From Magnetovibrio sp. (GTDB lineage: Bacteria > Pseudomonadota > Alphaproteobacteria > Rhodospirillales > Casp-alpha2): a DNA stretch of 64,000 bases. The number at the start of each line of letters is the position of its first letter. Within the stretch, counting starts at the first letter, position 1. This document shows positions 54,645-62,985 of the stretch, in pieces. Below the pieces are notes generated by a model, which worked only from the letters and a program-made list of their open reading frames with translations, was not told the origin of the DNA and did no database searches. The stretch lies in assembly GCA_002690705.1 (NCBI GenBank), contig NZFO01000008.1, positions 130,628-194,627 of the forward strand, written 5' to 3'. The position numbers and the translations under genes were made by a program.

Positions 54645-55105
54645 CTCTTAAAAACTCCTCGATTGAACCTAAAACTCTTTTTCCAATTCTATCCGACGTG
54701 TCAAAAATTGAATTACCCGCTAGCCAAGATAATCGAGGTTTACTTATATCTGCTGAAGATTCTCTGCACATACCTTTTCCGATAAAACGTTTTTTTTCCA
54801 TCACAGCTGTCCCAAAAGGATTGATGCGCGGTGGTCATGCACATCGGAAACTTAACCAGCTTCTTATATGCCTTTCAGGCGCAGTTGAGGTAACATGCGA
54901 CGATGGGCAGTCGAGAAAAAAAATAATGTTGTGCGGCCCAAAGATAGCATTGCATATTCCTCCTACAATATGGGCCGAACAGAATTATGAAGATGAAAAG
55001 ACCGTATTACTTGTCGTTTGTGATGCGCCGTATAACGAGGATGATTATGTGAGAGGTTACAATACCTTTTTAAATTTTCGTGCGTCTCAATTGCCCAAAG
55101 GTTAA
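54641..55105 (+). CDS. dTDP-sugar 3,4-ketoisomerase, FdtA/QdtA (WxcM-like cupin)
   Basis: A 154-residue cupin. It carries the family segment VPKGLMRGGHAHRKLNQLLICLSGAVEVTCDDG, whose clustered His residues are the catalytic base region, then LHIPPTIWAEQNYEDEKTVLLVVCDAPYNEDDYVRGYNTF. FdtA and QdtA convert dTDP-4-keto-6-deoxyglucose to the 3-keto isomer for 3-amino-deoxysugars. Together with rfbA, rfbB and the DegT-type enzyme at 50712 it points to a dTDP-3-amino-3,6-dideoxyhexose such as Fuc3N or Qui3N. The start overlaps the ABC gene stop by four bases. Confidence 0.88.
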   Translation: MTLKNSSIEPKTLFPILSDVSKIELPASQDNRGLLISAEDSLHIPFPIKRFFSITAVPKGLMRGGHAHRKLNQLLICLSGAVEVTCDDGQSRKKIMLCGPKIALHIPPTIWAEQNYEDEKTVLLVVCDAPYNEDDYVRGYNTFLNFRASQLPKG

Positions 55106-55107
55106 CG

Positions 55108-55497
55108 ATGAGTAAAAAAATAAAAGGGTTAGACCTTTGTATATCACGCAGAAGGTTTTCTCTAAGCTGTCTGATAACATTGTTAGTATTGACAAGGGTC
55201 AAAATTGGGGTTGGTGGCCATCCTATCGATGACCTAGTTTCTGATTTATTTTCAGATAAGGCGGCAGCGCAGATCATAGGCCGTGATTATATTCAATCAA
55301 CGAGAGACCCATTCACAATTAGAAAGAAAATGGATTCATTGTTACAGGTAATATCCGGTTATGACGCTCCAACAAAAAAAAGGACTGTTAAAAAACTTAT
55401 TAAGCATGATTTTATCACCGCCAGAGTTGTTATTGTAAACGGTTGGGTTTTGTCAGAAACCGAAGTCACCCTCTGTACACTTGCCTTGACATCTTAG
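55108..55497 (+). CDS. Small Tat-signal protein paired with GMC oxidoreductase
   Basis: A 129-residue protein with an N-terminal twin-arginine-like signal (SRRRFSLSCLITLLVLTRV) and a short mature domain. The end reads VIVNGWVLSETEVTLCTLA, a pattern common to small proteins encoded next to GMC oxidoreductases, analogous to the small subunit of gluconate or fructose dehydrogenases. It starts two bases after the ketoisomerase stop and ends ten bases before the GMC gene. It is likely folded and exported with the oxidoreductase as partner; I do not know its biochemical role. Confidence 0.72.
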   Translation: MSKKIKGLDLCISRRRFSLSCLITLLVLTRVKIGVGGHPIDDLVSDLFSDKAAAQIIGRDYIQSTRDPFTIRKKMDSLLQVISGYDAPTKKRTVKKLIKHDFITARVVIVNGWVLSETEVTLCTLALTS

Positions 55498-55507
55498 TCT
55501 GTATTTT

Positions 55508-57118
55508 ATGATATCCGACTTCGCCCAATCCAACCCTCCATCCCAATTTTTTGCTGATATCTGCATTATTGGTGCCGGTGCGGCAGGCATATCCATTGCA
55601 CGAGAATTTATCACTCGCTCAACTAGTATAATTCTTCTAGAAAGTGGCAGTTTTGATTATGACGAACTAACACAAGACCTCTACGCCGGTTCATCAAATT
55701 ACCAAGACCTCACCAATTCTCGGCTTCGATACTTCGGCGGCACCACGAACCATTATGTTGGCGAGTCATCCCCTCTTGACGAAATTGATTTTCAGGTCCG
55801 TGATTGGGTACCACATAGTGGTTGGCCTTTCGGTAAACAAGAGCTCGAGCCGTACTACAAACGTGCCCAAAATTTAATGGACCTTGGTCCATATGCCTAC
55901 GACGAAAGCGTCTGGGAAATGCTTGGGATTACTCCTCATGGTTTTGATGAAAGGAAGTTCAAAACCTATTTTGTACAATATAGTGGCCACATCAAAGAGG
56001 GATATTGGGATTGGGAGGGTCCGGTAAGGTTTGGATCTGCTTATCGCGCCGAATTAAAGGCTGCTGAAAACATTAATGTCCTACTCAACGCCAACGCAAT
56101 TGACATTCGGCCGGACCAATCAAGTAATAGTATTAACAATGTGGCTATTCAATCGCTCAGCGGCAATCAAGCTACGATCCATGCTAAAGTTTTTGTCATC
56201 GCATGCGGCGGAATTGAAACACCCCGGCTAATGCTGAACTCACAAAGTGCCTCACCCGCCGGAGTTGGAAACAACCACGACCTTGTTGGCCGCTATTTTG
56301 CCAGCCATCCTTACGCAAACATTGGCAGCTTGTTAGCTAAAAATCCGCAGCAAATATCTGAATTATATTCGCGTTTTAAAAAACTTGGGCCTGCAAAAAC
56401 ACGGGCGGCACTCCGACTGTCAGAACAAATACAAAAAAAAGAAGAGGCGCTTAATATATCTGTTTATTTAGTAGGCGAAGACGATATGAGTTCTGGCGTC
56501 GGAGCAGCAACTGAGGTGTGGCGCCAAATTAAAGCTTGGAATTTTGACAAACCCTTTGCTACTCAAGTTTGGTCCGTTTTAACCGATCTTGACGAGGTCG
56601 GAGCCCAATTTCTCCGCGCACGCCGAGGCAAAGATGTGATTATTCCCGCAAAGCCCTTAATCGGTCTCTGGGCTATTTGCGAATGGGCGCCGTATCCGGA
56701 ATCTCGTGTAAAGCTGCGCGAGGAGAGAGATGCTTTAGGCCTACACCGCGCACATGTCGACGACCGCGTTGGCGAATTAGAGTTGCATACCTTTAAAACA
56801 GCTGCTTATGCTGTAGGAGTTGAGTTAGCTAGATTAGGCCTAGGACGGGTTCATCTTGACCCTTGGATTACCGCGCATGACAATAGTTGGAAAGATGCTA
56901 TTACAATGGGTGGGGCACATCATTACGGTACGACTCGTATGGCAGAATCCCCGCGACTCGGCGTTGTCGATAAAAACTGTAAAGTACATAATTTGAGTAA
57001 TCTTTTTATTGCTAGCTCCTCAGTATTCCCAACAAACGGTTATTCCAACCCAACGGTTTCGATTGTAGCACTCTCTCTCCGGCTTGCTGATCATTTGAAA
57101 AGCAGGTTCGTCACCTGA
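55508..57118 (+). CDS. GMC family FAD-dependent oxidoreductase
   Basis: A 536-residue glucose-methanol-choline family flavoprotein. The FAD motif is IIGAGAAGISIAREF near residue 20, then the GMC signature RYFGGTTNHYVGESSPLDEIDFQVR, FVIACGGIETPRLMLNSQ, and the C-terminal HHYGTTRM with SSVFPTNGYSNPTVSIVALSLRLADHL. The substrate may be a sugar or polyol. No clear export signal is present on this subunit itself; the Tat-type neighbour would provide it, as in bacterial sugar dehydrogenases. Finding this pair inside a deoxysugar operon is unusual. It could oxidise a sugar residue in the exported glycan. Confidence 0.85.
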   Translation: MISDFAQSNPPSQFFADICIIGAGAAGISIAREFITRSTSIILLESGSFDYDELTQDLYAGSSNYQDLTNSRLRYFGGTTNHYVGESSPLDEIDFQVRDWVPHSGWPFGKQELEPYYKRAQNLMDLGPYAYDESVWEMLGITPHGFDERKFKTYFVQYSGHIKEGYWDWEGPVRFGSAYRAELKAAENINVLLNANAIDIRPDQSSNSINNVAIQSLSGNQATIHAKVFVIACGGIETPRLMLNSQSASPAGVGNNHDLVGRYFASHPYANIGSLLAKNPQQISELYSRFKKLGPAKTRAALRLSEQIQKKEEALNISVYLVGEDDMSSGVGAATEVWRQIKAWNFDKPFATQVWSVLTDLDEVGAQFLRARRGKDVIIPAKPLIGLWAICEWAPYPESRVKLREERDALGLHRAHVDDRVGELELHTFKTAAYAVGVELARLGLGRVHLDPWITAHDNSWKDAITMGGAHHYGTTRMAESPRLGVVDKNCKVHNLSNLFIASSSVFPTNGYSNPTVSIVALSLRLADHLKSRFVT

Positions 57119-57119
57119 A

Positions 57120-57495
57120 ATGAGAGCCATTATAACCGATTGCCCACGGCAAATTGAATCAAGATTAATTCGCGATATTCCAATGTTAATTGATGGTATA
57201 GACATTGTAGGTGTAGATAATCTGGCTAAACAACGGTATACATTATTTTTTAATTTTCCAAAGACTATGCAATTTGCATTAGTTAGGGTTGATGTTACCG
57301 ACGGGGATCTATCTCAAATTTTTTAAGACACAGATACCAATATTCGTTCAGATTAAGATAATGAACCAACTCTTACACCATGTGTCTAACAATCTTCTCC
57401 GCCGTGCTGGATTTGAATTTAAAGATGGCTTGGAAGGTGGAATTAGTGAAATAATTAATTTTTCGCGAACATCCGCCTCAGGGCAACAAATCTGA
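57120..57495 (+). pseudogene. Remnant of an NAD-dependent epimerase gene
   Basis: Two pieces of an epimerase lie in different frames with the middle deleted. The N-terminal piece (57120-57326) reads MRAIITDCPRQIESRLIRD then DIVGVDNLAKQRYT, matching the start of extended SDRs but with the glycine motif destroyed. The C-terminal piece (57361-57495) reads LLRRAGFEFKDGLEGGISE, the usual end of epimerases. The Rossmann glycines, YxxxK region and most of the protein are missing. Relatives of this gene remain intact at 62986 and 51820. Confidence 0.7.
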
Positions 57496-57511
57496 ATCGC
57501 TGAGATTACAA

Positions 57512-58543
57512 GTGGCTCCAATTTTTAGTATTTTTATAGATGCTTATCACGGGGCAACGTTTTTTCAGCAAAGCGCGAGATCTGTTCTTGACCAAAGCTA
57601 CACAAATTTTGAATTAATTATCGTCAATAATGGCGCCCTATACGAGGTCTCCCAAGAAATTGACAAGATTGCGAAAGCCGATGAACGGGTTCGTGTGATT
57701 AATTTTAAAATAAACCAGTTCACATGGGATGATCCGCACATCGTAGTTGATAAGTGTTGGAACGCCGCGCTGAGAGCTGCTCGGGGTGAGTACATTTTCC
57801 ATTTATCATATGATGATTTTTTATCGCCTAACTTTCTTGAGAGGATGATAGCCTTATTCGATGAAAATCCCCGATGCACATCCGCCTCCGGTATGATGGA
57901 GGGAGTTGATATCCACGGTAATGTTATCGCGCCGGTTAAAGATGAAAAACCTATGCGGCCTAAATTCATGGCTGGCCATAAACTAGCCCTTGATACATTA
58001 AAGGGTGGCGGAATGTTGGTTGCGGCTGGAGATATATTTGTGGTCCGGACTAAAGACTTGATCAACGGTGGTGGATATCACAGAGCAATAGAAGACAGCA
58101 TCTTGTTTGGTATCATTCCGTTTGGAGAAACGGGCTTTGATTCGACAGCTAAATTGTATTGGCGCCGCCACGAAGAACAACTCAACAAACAATTGAATGC
58201 CGCGGGCTGGCTCGGCTACATCGATTATACTAAATCCCTCATAAAAGAGTGGTGCATTGAAGAGAAATGGCAACAATTTGGGGGCGATCTTGCGAAACAT
58301 GTTGCTTATCAGTTGCTAAAAAAAGAATGGCATACCGCTGGGGCCCAAGCTGCAGCTAATTTATCAGAAATTAATGTTTTAGGCTTTTATCGTATGGCCT
58401 ATGTCGCAGGCCTTAACAGGTTTTTTTGGAGGACCTTCCTCCAGCAACTTTGGTTGAAACGTCGGCAACTAGCTTCCTGCGTTTTAAAAAAATTGGGACT
58501 CCATGAATTTTTCATTAGATTACTAAAATCTAAGAACTCGTAA
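57512..58543 (+). CDS. Glycosyltransferase family 2
   Basis: A 343-residue GT2 enzyme. It begins FSIFIDAYHGATFFQQSARSVLDQSYTNFELIIVNNG, with the acidic motif in FHLSYDDFLSPNFLERM near residue 108 and HEEQLNKQLNAAGW further on. The last 90 residues are basic and partly hydrophobic, which suggests membrane association. It starts at GTG 57512 without a strong ribosome site. It is likely responsible for adding one of the deoxysugars made by this operon. A decayed epimerase gene precedes it. Confidence 0.85.
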   Translation: MAPIFSIFIDAYHGATFFQQSARSVLDQSYTNFELIIVNNGALYEVSQEIDKIAKADERVRVINFKINQFTWDDPHIVVDKCWNAALRAARGEYIFHLSYDDFLSPNFLERMIALFDENPRCTSASGMMEGVDIHGNVIAPVKDEKPMRPKFMAGHKLALDTLKGGGMLVAAGDIFVVRTKDLINGGGYHRAIEDSILFGIIPFGETGFDSTAKLYWRRHEEQLNKQLNAAGWLGYIDYTKSLIKEWCIEEKWQQFGGDLAKHVAYQLLKKEWHTAGAQAAANLSEINVLGFYRMAYVAGLNRFFWRTFLQQLWLKRRQLASCVLKKLGLHEFFIRLLKSKNS

Positions 58544-58569
58544 AATTATCAAAAATCACAGAAACCGAA

Positions 58570-59700
58570 ATGATACACAGCCGTATTTTAATCACTGGTG
58601 GCGCCGGATTTATTGGCTCCGCTATCGTTCGAAAATTGCTCGCCAAATACCATTGTCACGTCTTAACGCTGGACAAGTTGACTTATGCGGGTAGCCTGTC
58701 AAATCTTAGCGAAGTTATTCCGCATACTTTTCATCAATTTGTTGAATCTGATGTTGAAGATTACGATAGTGTTCGCCAAATAATCGCAGATTTTAGACCG
58801 GACGGAATCATTCACCTCGCCGCTGAAACCCACGTCGATCGATCCATTGCGGGTCCTGCCACTTTTATCAATACGAACGTACTTGGCACCTTATCTTTAC
58901 TTGAGGCGGCTTTTAGCTTCTGGTCAACTCTCAGTAATGAACAGAGAGCAAAGTTTCGGTTTCTTCATGTATCAACGGATGAAGTTTACGGAGACTTGGG
59001 CCCAAGTGGCGAGTTCTCAGAAGAATCCCGGTACAAACCTAACTCACCGTATTCAGCTAGCAAGGCGGCAGCAGACCATCTTGTTCGTGCTTGGAATATG
59101 ACTTATGGGTTGCCCACCCTAGTATCCAACTGCACAAACAACTACGGTCCATATCAATTTCCAGAAAAGCTCATCCCATTTATGATTTATAATGCCCTAA
59201 ATGGAGAATCACTCCCCATTTACGGGGACGGTTTACACGTCCGTGACTGGCTTTATGTTGACGATCATGCCAATGCACTCATTAAAATTTTAACCAATGG
59301 TATTGTCGGCGAAGTCTACTGCATTGGCGGCAACTGTGAAATCAGCAATTTGGAGGTGGTAGAAAGCTTGACATCTATTTTGGATGCCCAATTTCCAAAT
59401 TCTCCAAACACCCCTCACGCGCAGCTTTTACGCCACGTTTCTGATCGTCCGGGCCATGACCGGCGATACGCCGTGAATACAGATAAGATTAATCATGAAT
59501 TGGGTTGGACACCACAAGAGACCTTTAGCTCCGGGTTAGAAAAAACGGTTTGTTGGTATTTAGCTAATACCGATTGGTCTTCTGCCATCATTCACGAGGC
59601 CTCATTAAAGCTTGGTTGTCACGACCTAGAAAGAAAGGCGGACTCAAGCCCTCGATGGACCCGCACTGGGAAAGGCGCTAACAAAAGAGGTCCATCATGA
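58570..59700 (+). CDS. rfbB: dTDP-glucose 4,6-dehydratase
   Basis: A 376-residue RfbB. The Rossmann motif is ILITGGAGFIGSAIV near residue 5, HLAAETHVDRSIAGP, the catalytic STDEVYGDLG with the YxxxK pair in YSASKAAADHLVRAW, NCTNNYGPYQFPEKLIP and DWLYVDDHANAL. It dehydrates dTDP-glucose to dTDP-4-keto-6-deoxyglucose, the branch point for rhamnose and for 3-amino-deoxysugars. The roughly 30 C-terminal residues beyond the usual end are unusual. Its stop overlaps the rfbA start by four bases. Confidence 0.96.
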   Translation: MIHSRILITGGAGFIGSAIVRKLLAKYHCHVLTLDKLTYAGSLSNLSEVIPHTFHQFVESDVEDYDSVRQIIADFRPDGIIHLAAETHVDRSIAGPATFINTNVLGTLSLLEAAFSFWSTLSNEQRAKFRFLHVSTDEVYGDLGPSGEFSEESRYKPNSPYSASKAAADHLVRAWNMTYGLPTLVSNCTNNYGPYQFPEKLIPFMIYNALNGESLPIYGDGLHVRDWLYVDDHANALIKILTNGIVGEVYCIGGNCEISNLEVVESLTSILDAQFPNSPNTPHAQLLRHVSDRPGHDRRYAVNTDKINHELGWTPQETFSSGLEKTVCWYLANTDWSSAIIHEASLKLGCHDLERKADSSPRWTRTGKGANKRGPS

Positions 59701-60572
59701 AGAGAAAAGGGATCATCCTGGCTGGCGGGTTAGGAACTCGGCTGTATCCCCTGACACGTGTAACCAATAAACATCTTCTCCCCATTTATGATAAACCGAT
59801 GATCTACTTCCCCTTAACAACACTGATGCTTGCAGGAATTCAAGAAATTTTAGTCATCACGACGTCAGAAGATCTAGAGAAATTCAGAGCTCTGTTAGGA
59901 AACGGAAGCCAATGGGGAATTGCTCTGGATTATGCACCTCAGCCCTCACCTGCAGGTTTAGCACAGGCATTTGTCATTGGCGAAGCATTTATTGGTCAAT
60001 CCCCAGTTGCATTGATATTGGGTGATAATATCTTTTTTGGCCACGGCCTTCCTGACATTTTACAGGATGCAACTGCGCGATCCGGGGTTGCTACAGTTTT
60101 TTCGTATTATGTCGCCGATCCCTCAAGGTATGGCATTATCAATTTTGATGCTGAGGGGAGGCCTCTTGACATCCAAGAAAAGCCGAAGGTCCCAAAATCT
60201 AGTTTTGCTGTCACCGGCCTTTACATGTACGAGCCTGACGTGATCGATATTGCTAAATCTTTAAGGCCATCGGTCCGTGGTGAATTAGAAATTACAGACG
60301 TCAATCTCGAATACTTAAAACGCGGCGAATTAGAGGCTCGTAGACTAGGCCGAGGTTTTGCGTGGTTTGACGCTGGCACTCCAGATGCCCTCTCAGCAAC
60401 AAGTCAATATATCCAAGTAATCGCAACACGCCAAAGCACTCGAATTGCTTGTCCCGAAGAGGTTGCATTTTATATGGGCTTTATAAATGCAAAAGAACTG
60501 GAGGCGCAGACAAAACCCATAGCTGATACGCCTTATGGACGCTATCTCACTGAAATACTAGAGCGTAACTAA
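59697..60572 (+). CDS. rfbA: Glucose-1-phosphate thymidylyltransferase
   Basis: A 291-residue RfbA that makes dTDP-glucose from dTTP and glucose-1-phosphate. Motifs are GIILAGGLGTRLYPLTRVTNKHLLPIYDKPMIYFPL, LGDNIFFGHGLPDIL and KPKVPKSSFAVTGLYMYE, then FDAGTPDAL. The length is standard. It lies between rfbB and rfbC in the same transcript, translationally coupled to rfbB. Confidence 0.97.
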   Translation: MKRKGIILAGGLGTRLYPLTRVTNKHLLPIYDKPMIYFPLTTLMLAGIQEILVITTSEDLEKFRALLGNGSQWGIALDYAPQPSPAGLAQAFVIGEAFIGQSPVALILGDNIFFGHGLPDILQDATARSGVATVFSYYVADPSRYGIINFDAEGRPLDIQEKPKVPKSSFAVTGLYMYEPDVIDIAKSLRPSVRGELEITDVNLEYLKRGELEARRLGRGFAWFDAGTPDALSATSQYIQVIATRQSTRIACPEEVAFYMGFINAKELEAQTKPIADTPYGRYLTEILERN

Positions 60573-60587
60573 GATCGTTTTACCGCC

Positions 60588-61145
60588 ATGCACGTTCAGC
60601 AAACCCATATCCCCGGTCTTGTAACCATAGAGCCAGAGGTGTTCCGCGACCAACGAGGTGCGTTTGTAGAAGTTTTTCGCCAGGACACATACAAGGCGGC
60701 TGGAATTGAGGATGAGTTTCTTCAAGACAATCATTCTCGCTCATCCATCAATGTTTTACGAGGATTGCATTATCAAATCGAAAATTCACAGGCGCAATTA
60801 ATTTATGTTTCCTCTGGCGCTATTTTTGATGTTGTAGTTGATCTTAGAAGGGACTCACCCACCTACCTCAAGTGGTACAGCGTGGAGTTAACCGGGGAGA
60901 ACTTTAAGCAAATCTATATGCCACCAGGTTTTGCACATGGATTTTGTGTTATTGGAACCCATGCTGAGGTTCATTATAAAGTCACTACAACCTATAACCG
61001 TGAGGATGAGGGCGGAATTGCTTGGAACGATCCAACACTTAATATTGTTTGGCCTCTTGACACACCAAAAATATCAGACCGCGACTTAAAATTTCCTCAC
61101 TTAGTCAATATTCAGATAAACAATTTGCCACGAGTATCTTTTTAA
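60588..61145 (+). CDS. rfbC: dTDP-4-dehydrorhamnose 3,5-epimerase
   Basis: A 185-residue cupin-type RfbC. It has FRDQRGAFVEVFRQDTY, FLQDNHSRSSINVLRGLHYQIENSQAQLIYVSSGAIFDVVVDLRRDSPTYLKW and YMPPGFAHGFCVIGTHAEVHYK. It 3,5-epimerises the 4-keto-6-deoxy sugar on the route to L-rhamnose or other L-sugars. No RfbD is visible in the window, so the last step could be done by the reductase at 51820, a gene beyond the window, or a different pathway. Confidence 0.95.
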   Translation: MHVQQTHIPGLVTIEPEVFRDQRGAFVEVFRQDTYKAAGIEDEFLQDNHSRSSINVLRGLHYQIENSQAQLIYVSSGAIFDVVVDLRRDSPTYLKWYSVELTGENFKQIYMPPGFAHGFCVIGTHAEVHYKVTTTYNREDEGGIAWNDPTLNIVWPLDTPKISDRDLKFPHLVNIQINNLPRVSF

Positions 61146-61180
61146 ACTCATGAGCAAACAACTGGACTGAGGCTAAAGTA

Positions 61181-62089
61181 ATGGCTCCAAAAGCTATCAT
61201 TCACGTTGGGTTTTACAAAACTGGTACAAAAACACTGCAGTTGAATTTTTTTTCTAAACATCCTGAAATAAATTATTTGGGCGCGCCTTACAATAATTTG
61301 GCTGCGCTTAAATTCATTAATTATATCAAAAACACCGAGGAGGCTTCCTATCTTCCAAGCATTGCAAAAGAGCTATTTAAACCGGTTTATGAGGTATTCG
61401 ATAACAATACAAATATCTTAGCTCTATCCGACGAAGACTTGACCAGTTATGAATTTGTTGACCGGTTAACAATGGTAAGGCGCCTCAATGATATTTTGGG
61501 AGGCATTAAACTACTTGTTTCGGTTCGGAATCAAATAACACAGCTCGAGTCGTATTATTTCCAGGCCTTAAAATGGTATTTACGGCCAGGCGGCGTAGAA
61601 ATCCCTTTTCAGAATTTCATTGAAGACACTTTACCTATGCCGCGCATTTCCCCCGTACACAATTTACTCTATTTTAATCTTTTGCATAGTTATGAGAAAC
61701 TAGTAGGGCGCGACTCTTTAGTGATTTTACTCTATGAAGATTTTCGTGCGAATAATATCAGAGAGATTAACAATATATCGTCCATTATGAATTTATCGTC
61801 ACTTGAACATGATATATCTGCTAACGTCAGTGAAAACGCCCGGGTCTCAGCACAGTCGGTTTTTTACAGGAAAGTTCGAAAAGTGTTTTTACCCAAAAGT
61901 CGATTATCGCGTTTAATTCCCAAGTTTATCTCTCATAAATTCCATAGCGCAATAAATAAGGGCGCGCCCGCATCAATCACTTGGGAAGAGGGTATGAGGT
62001 TGCGCCTCGAGGATTTCTTTCGGGAAGACAACCAAAAGCTTGCGAGTAAATTTAATCTAGACCTCGCATCTCACCACTATCCGCTCTAA
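61181..62089 (+). CDS. Sulfotransferase-like protein
   Basis: A 302-residue protein with an N-terminal P-loop-like PAPS-binding motif (IIHVGFYKTGTKTLQLNFF), like 5'-PSB of sulfotransferases, and the SVRNQITQLESYYFQ region that recalls the 3'-phosphate-binding segment. A basic C-terminal region follows. It could sulfate a sugar in the exported polymer using PAPS. The family is diverse, and assignment rests on the P-loop and overall layout. The gene has AT-rich spacers on both sides. Confidence 0.72.
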   Translation: MAPKAIIHVGFYKTGTKTLQLNFFSKHPEINYLGAPYNNLAALKFINYIKNTEEASYLPSIAKELFKPVYEVFDNNTNILALSDEDLTSYEFVDRLTMVRRLNDILGGIKLLVSVRNQITQLESYYFQALKWYLRPGGVEIPFQNFIEDTLPMPRISPVHNLLYFNLLHSYEKLVGRDSLVILLYEDFRANNIREINNISSIMNLSSLEHDISANVSENARVSAQSVFYRKVRKVFLPKSRLSRLIPKFISHKFHSAINKGAPASITWEEGMRLRLEDFFREDNQKLASKFNLDLASHHYPL

Positions 62090-62187
62090 TTTTTCAATCC
62101 CACCCCACTAAACACATGAATTGTTTTAAACAGTTGCCCAATCAAGGTTCTTTTTAAGACACTTAGTACGATTTAGAAGGAAAAATC

Positions 62188-62913
62188 ATGGAAATCGATA
62201 CAGGCACAAATGTGAAACTTTTTGCAGATGGCGCTGATCTCGAGGGAATTCAGGCATTGGCAAATAATCCGAAAATTAGAGGTTTTACAACCAATCCGTC
62301 GCTTATGCGCAAAGCTGGTATTGAAGATTATGAATTATTCGCACGTTCGGTTTTGATAGCTGTTCCTAATCTTCCTGTTTCGTTTGAAGTGTTCGCTGAT
62401 GAGCCAGACGAGATGGAACGACAAGCCCTTGAAATCGCATCTTGGGGATCAAACGTCAATGTCAAAATACCCGTTACCAATACAAAGGGTGACTTCAGCG
62501 GCGATCTTATCAAACGCCTATCGAGCGCAGGCGTTCATCTAAATATTACGGCAATCATGACAGTTCAACAGGTTAGACAGGTTGCGGCATGTCTAAGCGA
62601 CGACGCCCCAGCATTCGTATCTGTTTTTGCTGGCCGCATTGCTGATACAGGTCGCGACCCCGTTCCAATAATGCGTAATTGCGTTGAAGAACTCGCCCAG
62701 AGACCGCGTGCAGAGTTAATTTGGGCTAGCCCAAGAGAACTTCTTAACATACTTCATGCTGATTCAATTGGATGCCATATCATTACAATAACCACCGACG
62801 TCTTGGTGAAATTACCTCTTATTGGGAAAGATTTAGCTGAATATTCACTGGAAACGGTGAAAATGTTTCACGCCGACGCTGCCAGTGCAAAATATCAAAT
62901 TAAAATTAGATAA
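62188..62913 (+). CDS. Transaldolase family protein
   Basis: A 241-residue TIM-barrel enzyme of the transaldolase/fructose-6-phosphate aldolase family. It has VKLFADGADLEGIQALANNPKIRGFTTNPSLMRKAGI at the start and the Schiff-base lysine in NVKIPVTNTKGDF near residue 95, then AIMTVQQV and VSVFAGRIADTG. The ribosome site GAAGGA is 7 bases before the ATG. Transaldolases in polysaccharide clusters probably supply unusual sugar phosphates; the true substrate is not known. It is followed by an epimerase gene. Confidence 0.88.
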   Translation: MEIDTGTNVKLFADGADLEGIQALANNPKIRGFTTNPSLMRKAGIEDYELFARSVLIAVPNLPVSFEVFADEPDEMERQALEIASWGSNVNVKIPVTNTKGDFSGDLIKRLSSAGVHLNITAIMTVQQVRQVAACLSDDAPAFVSVFAGRIADTGRDPVPIMRNCVEELAQRPRAELIWASPRELLNILHADSIGCHIITITTDVLVKLPLIGKDLAEYSLETVKMFHADAASAKYQIKIR

Positions 62914-62985
62914 ATACGTCAGATCCAAGAGAGACGTTGCGTATATGACCCGCCACACGCGCTCCTGAAACGGCCAAACCAAATT

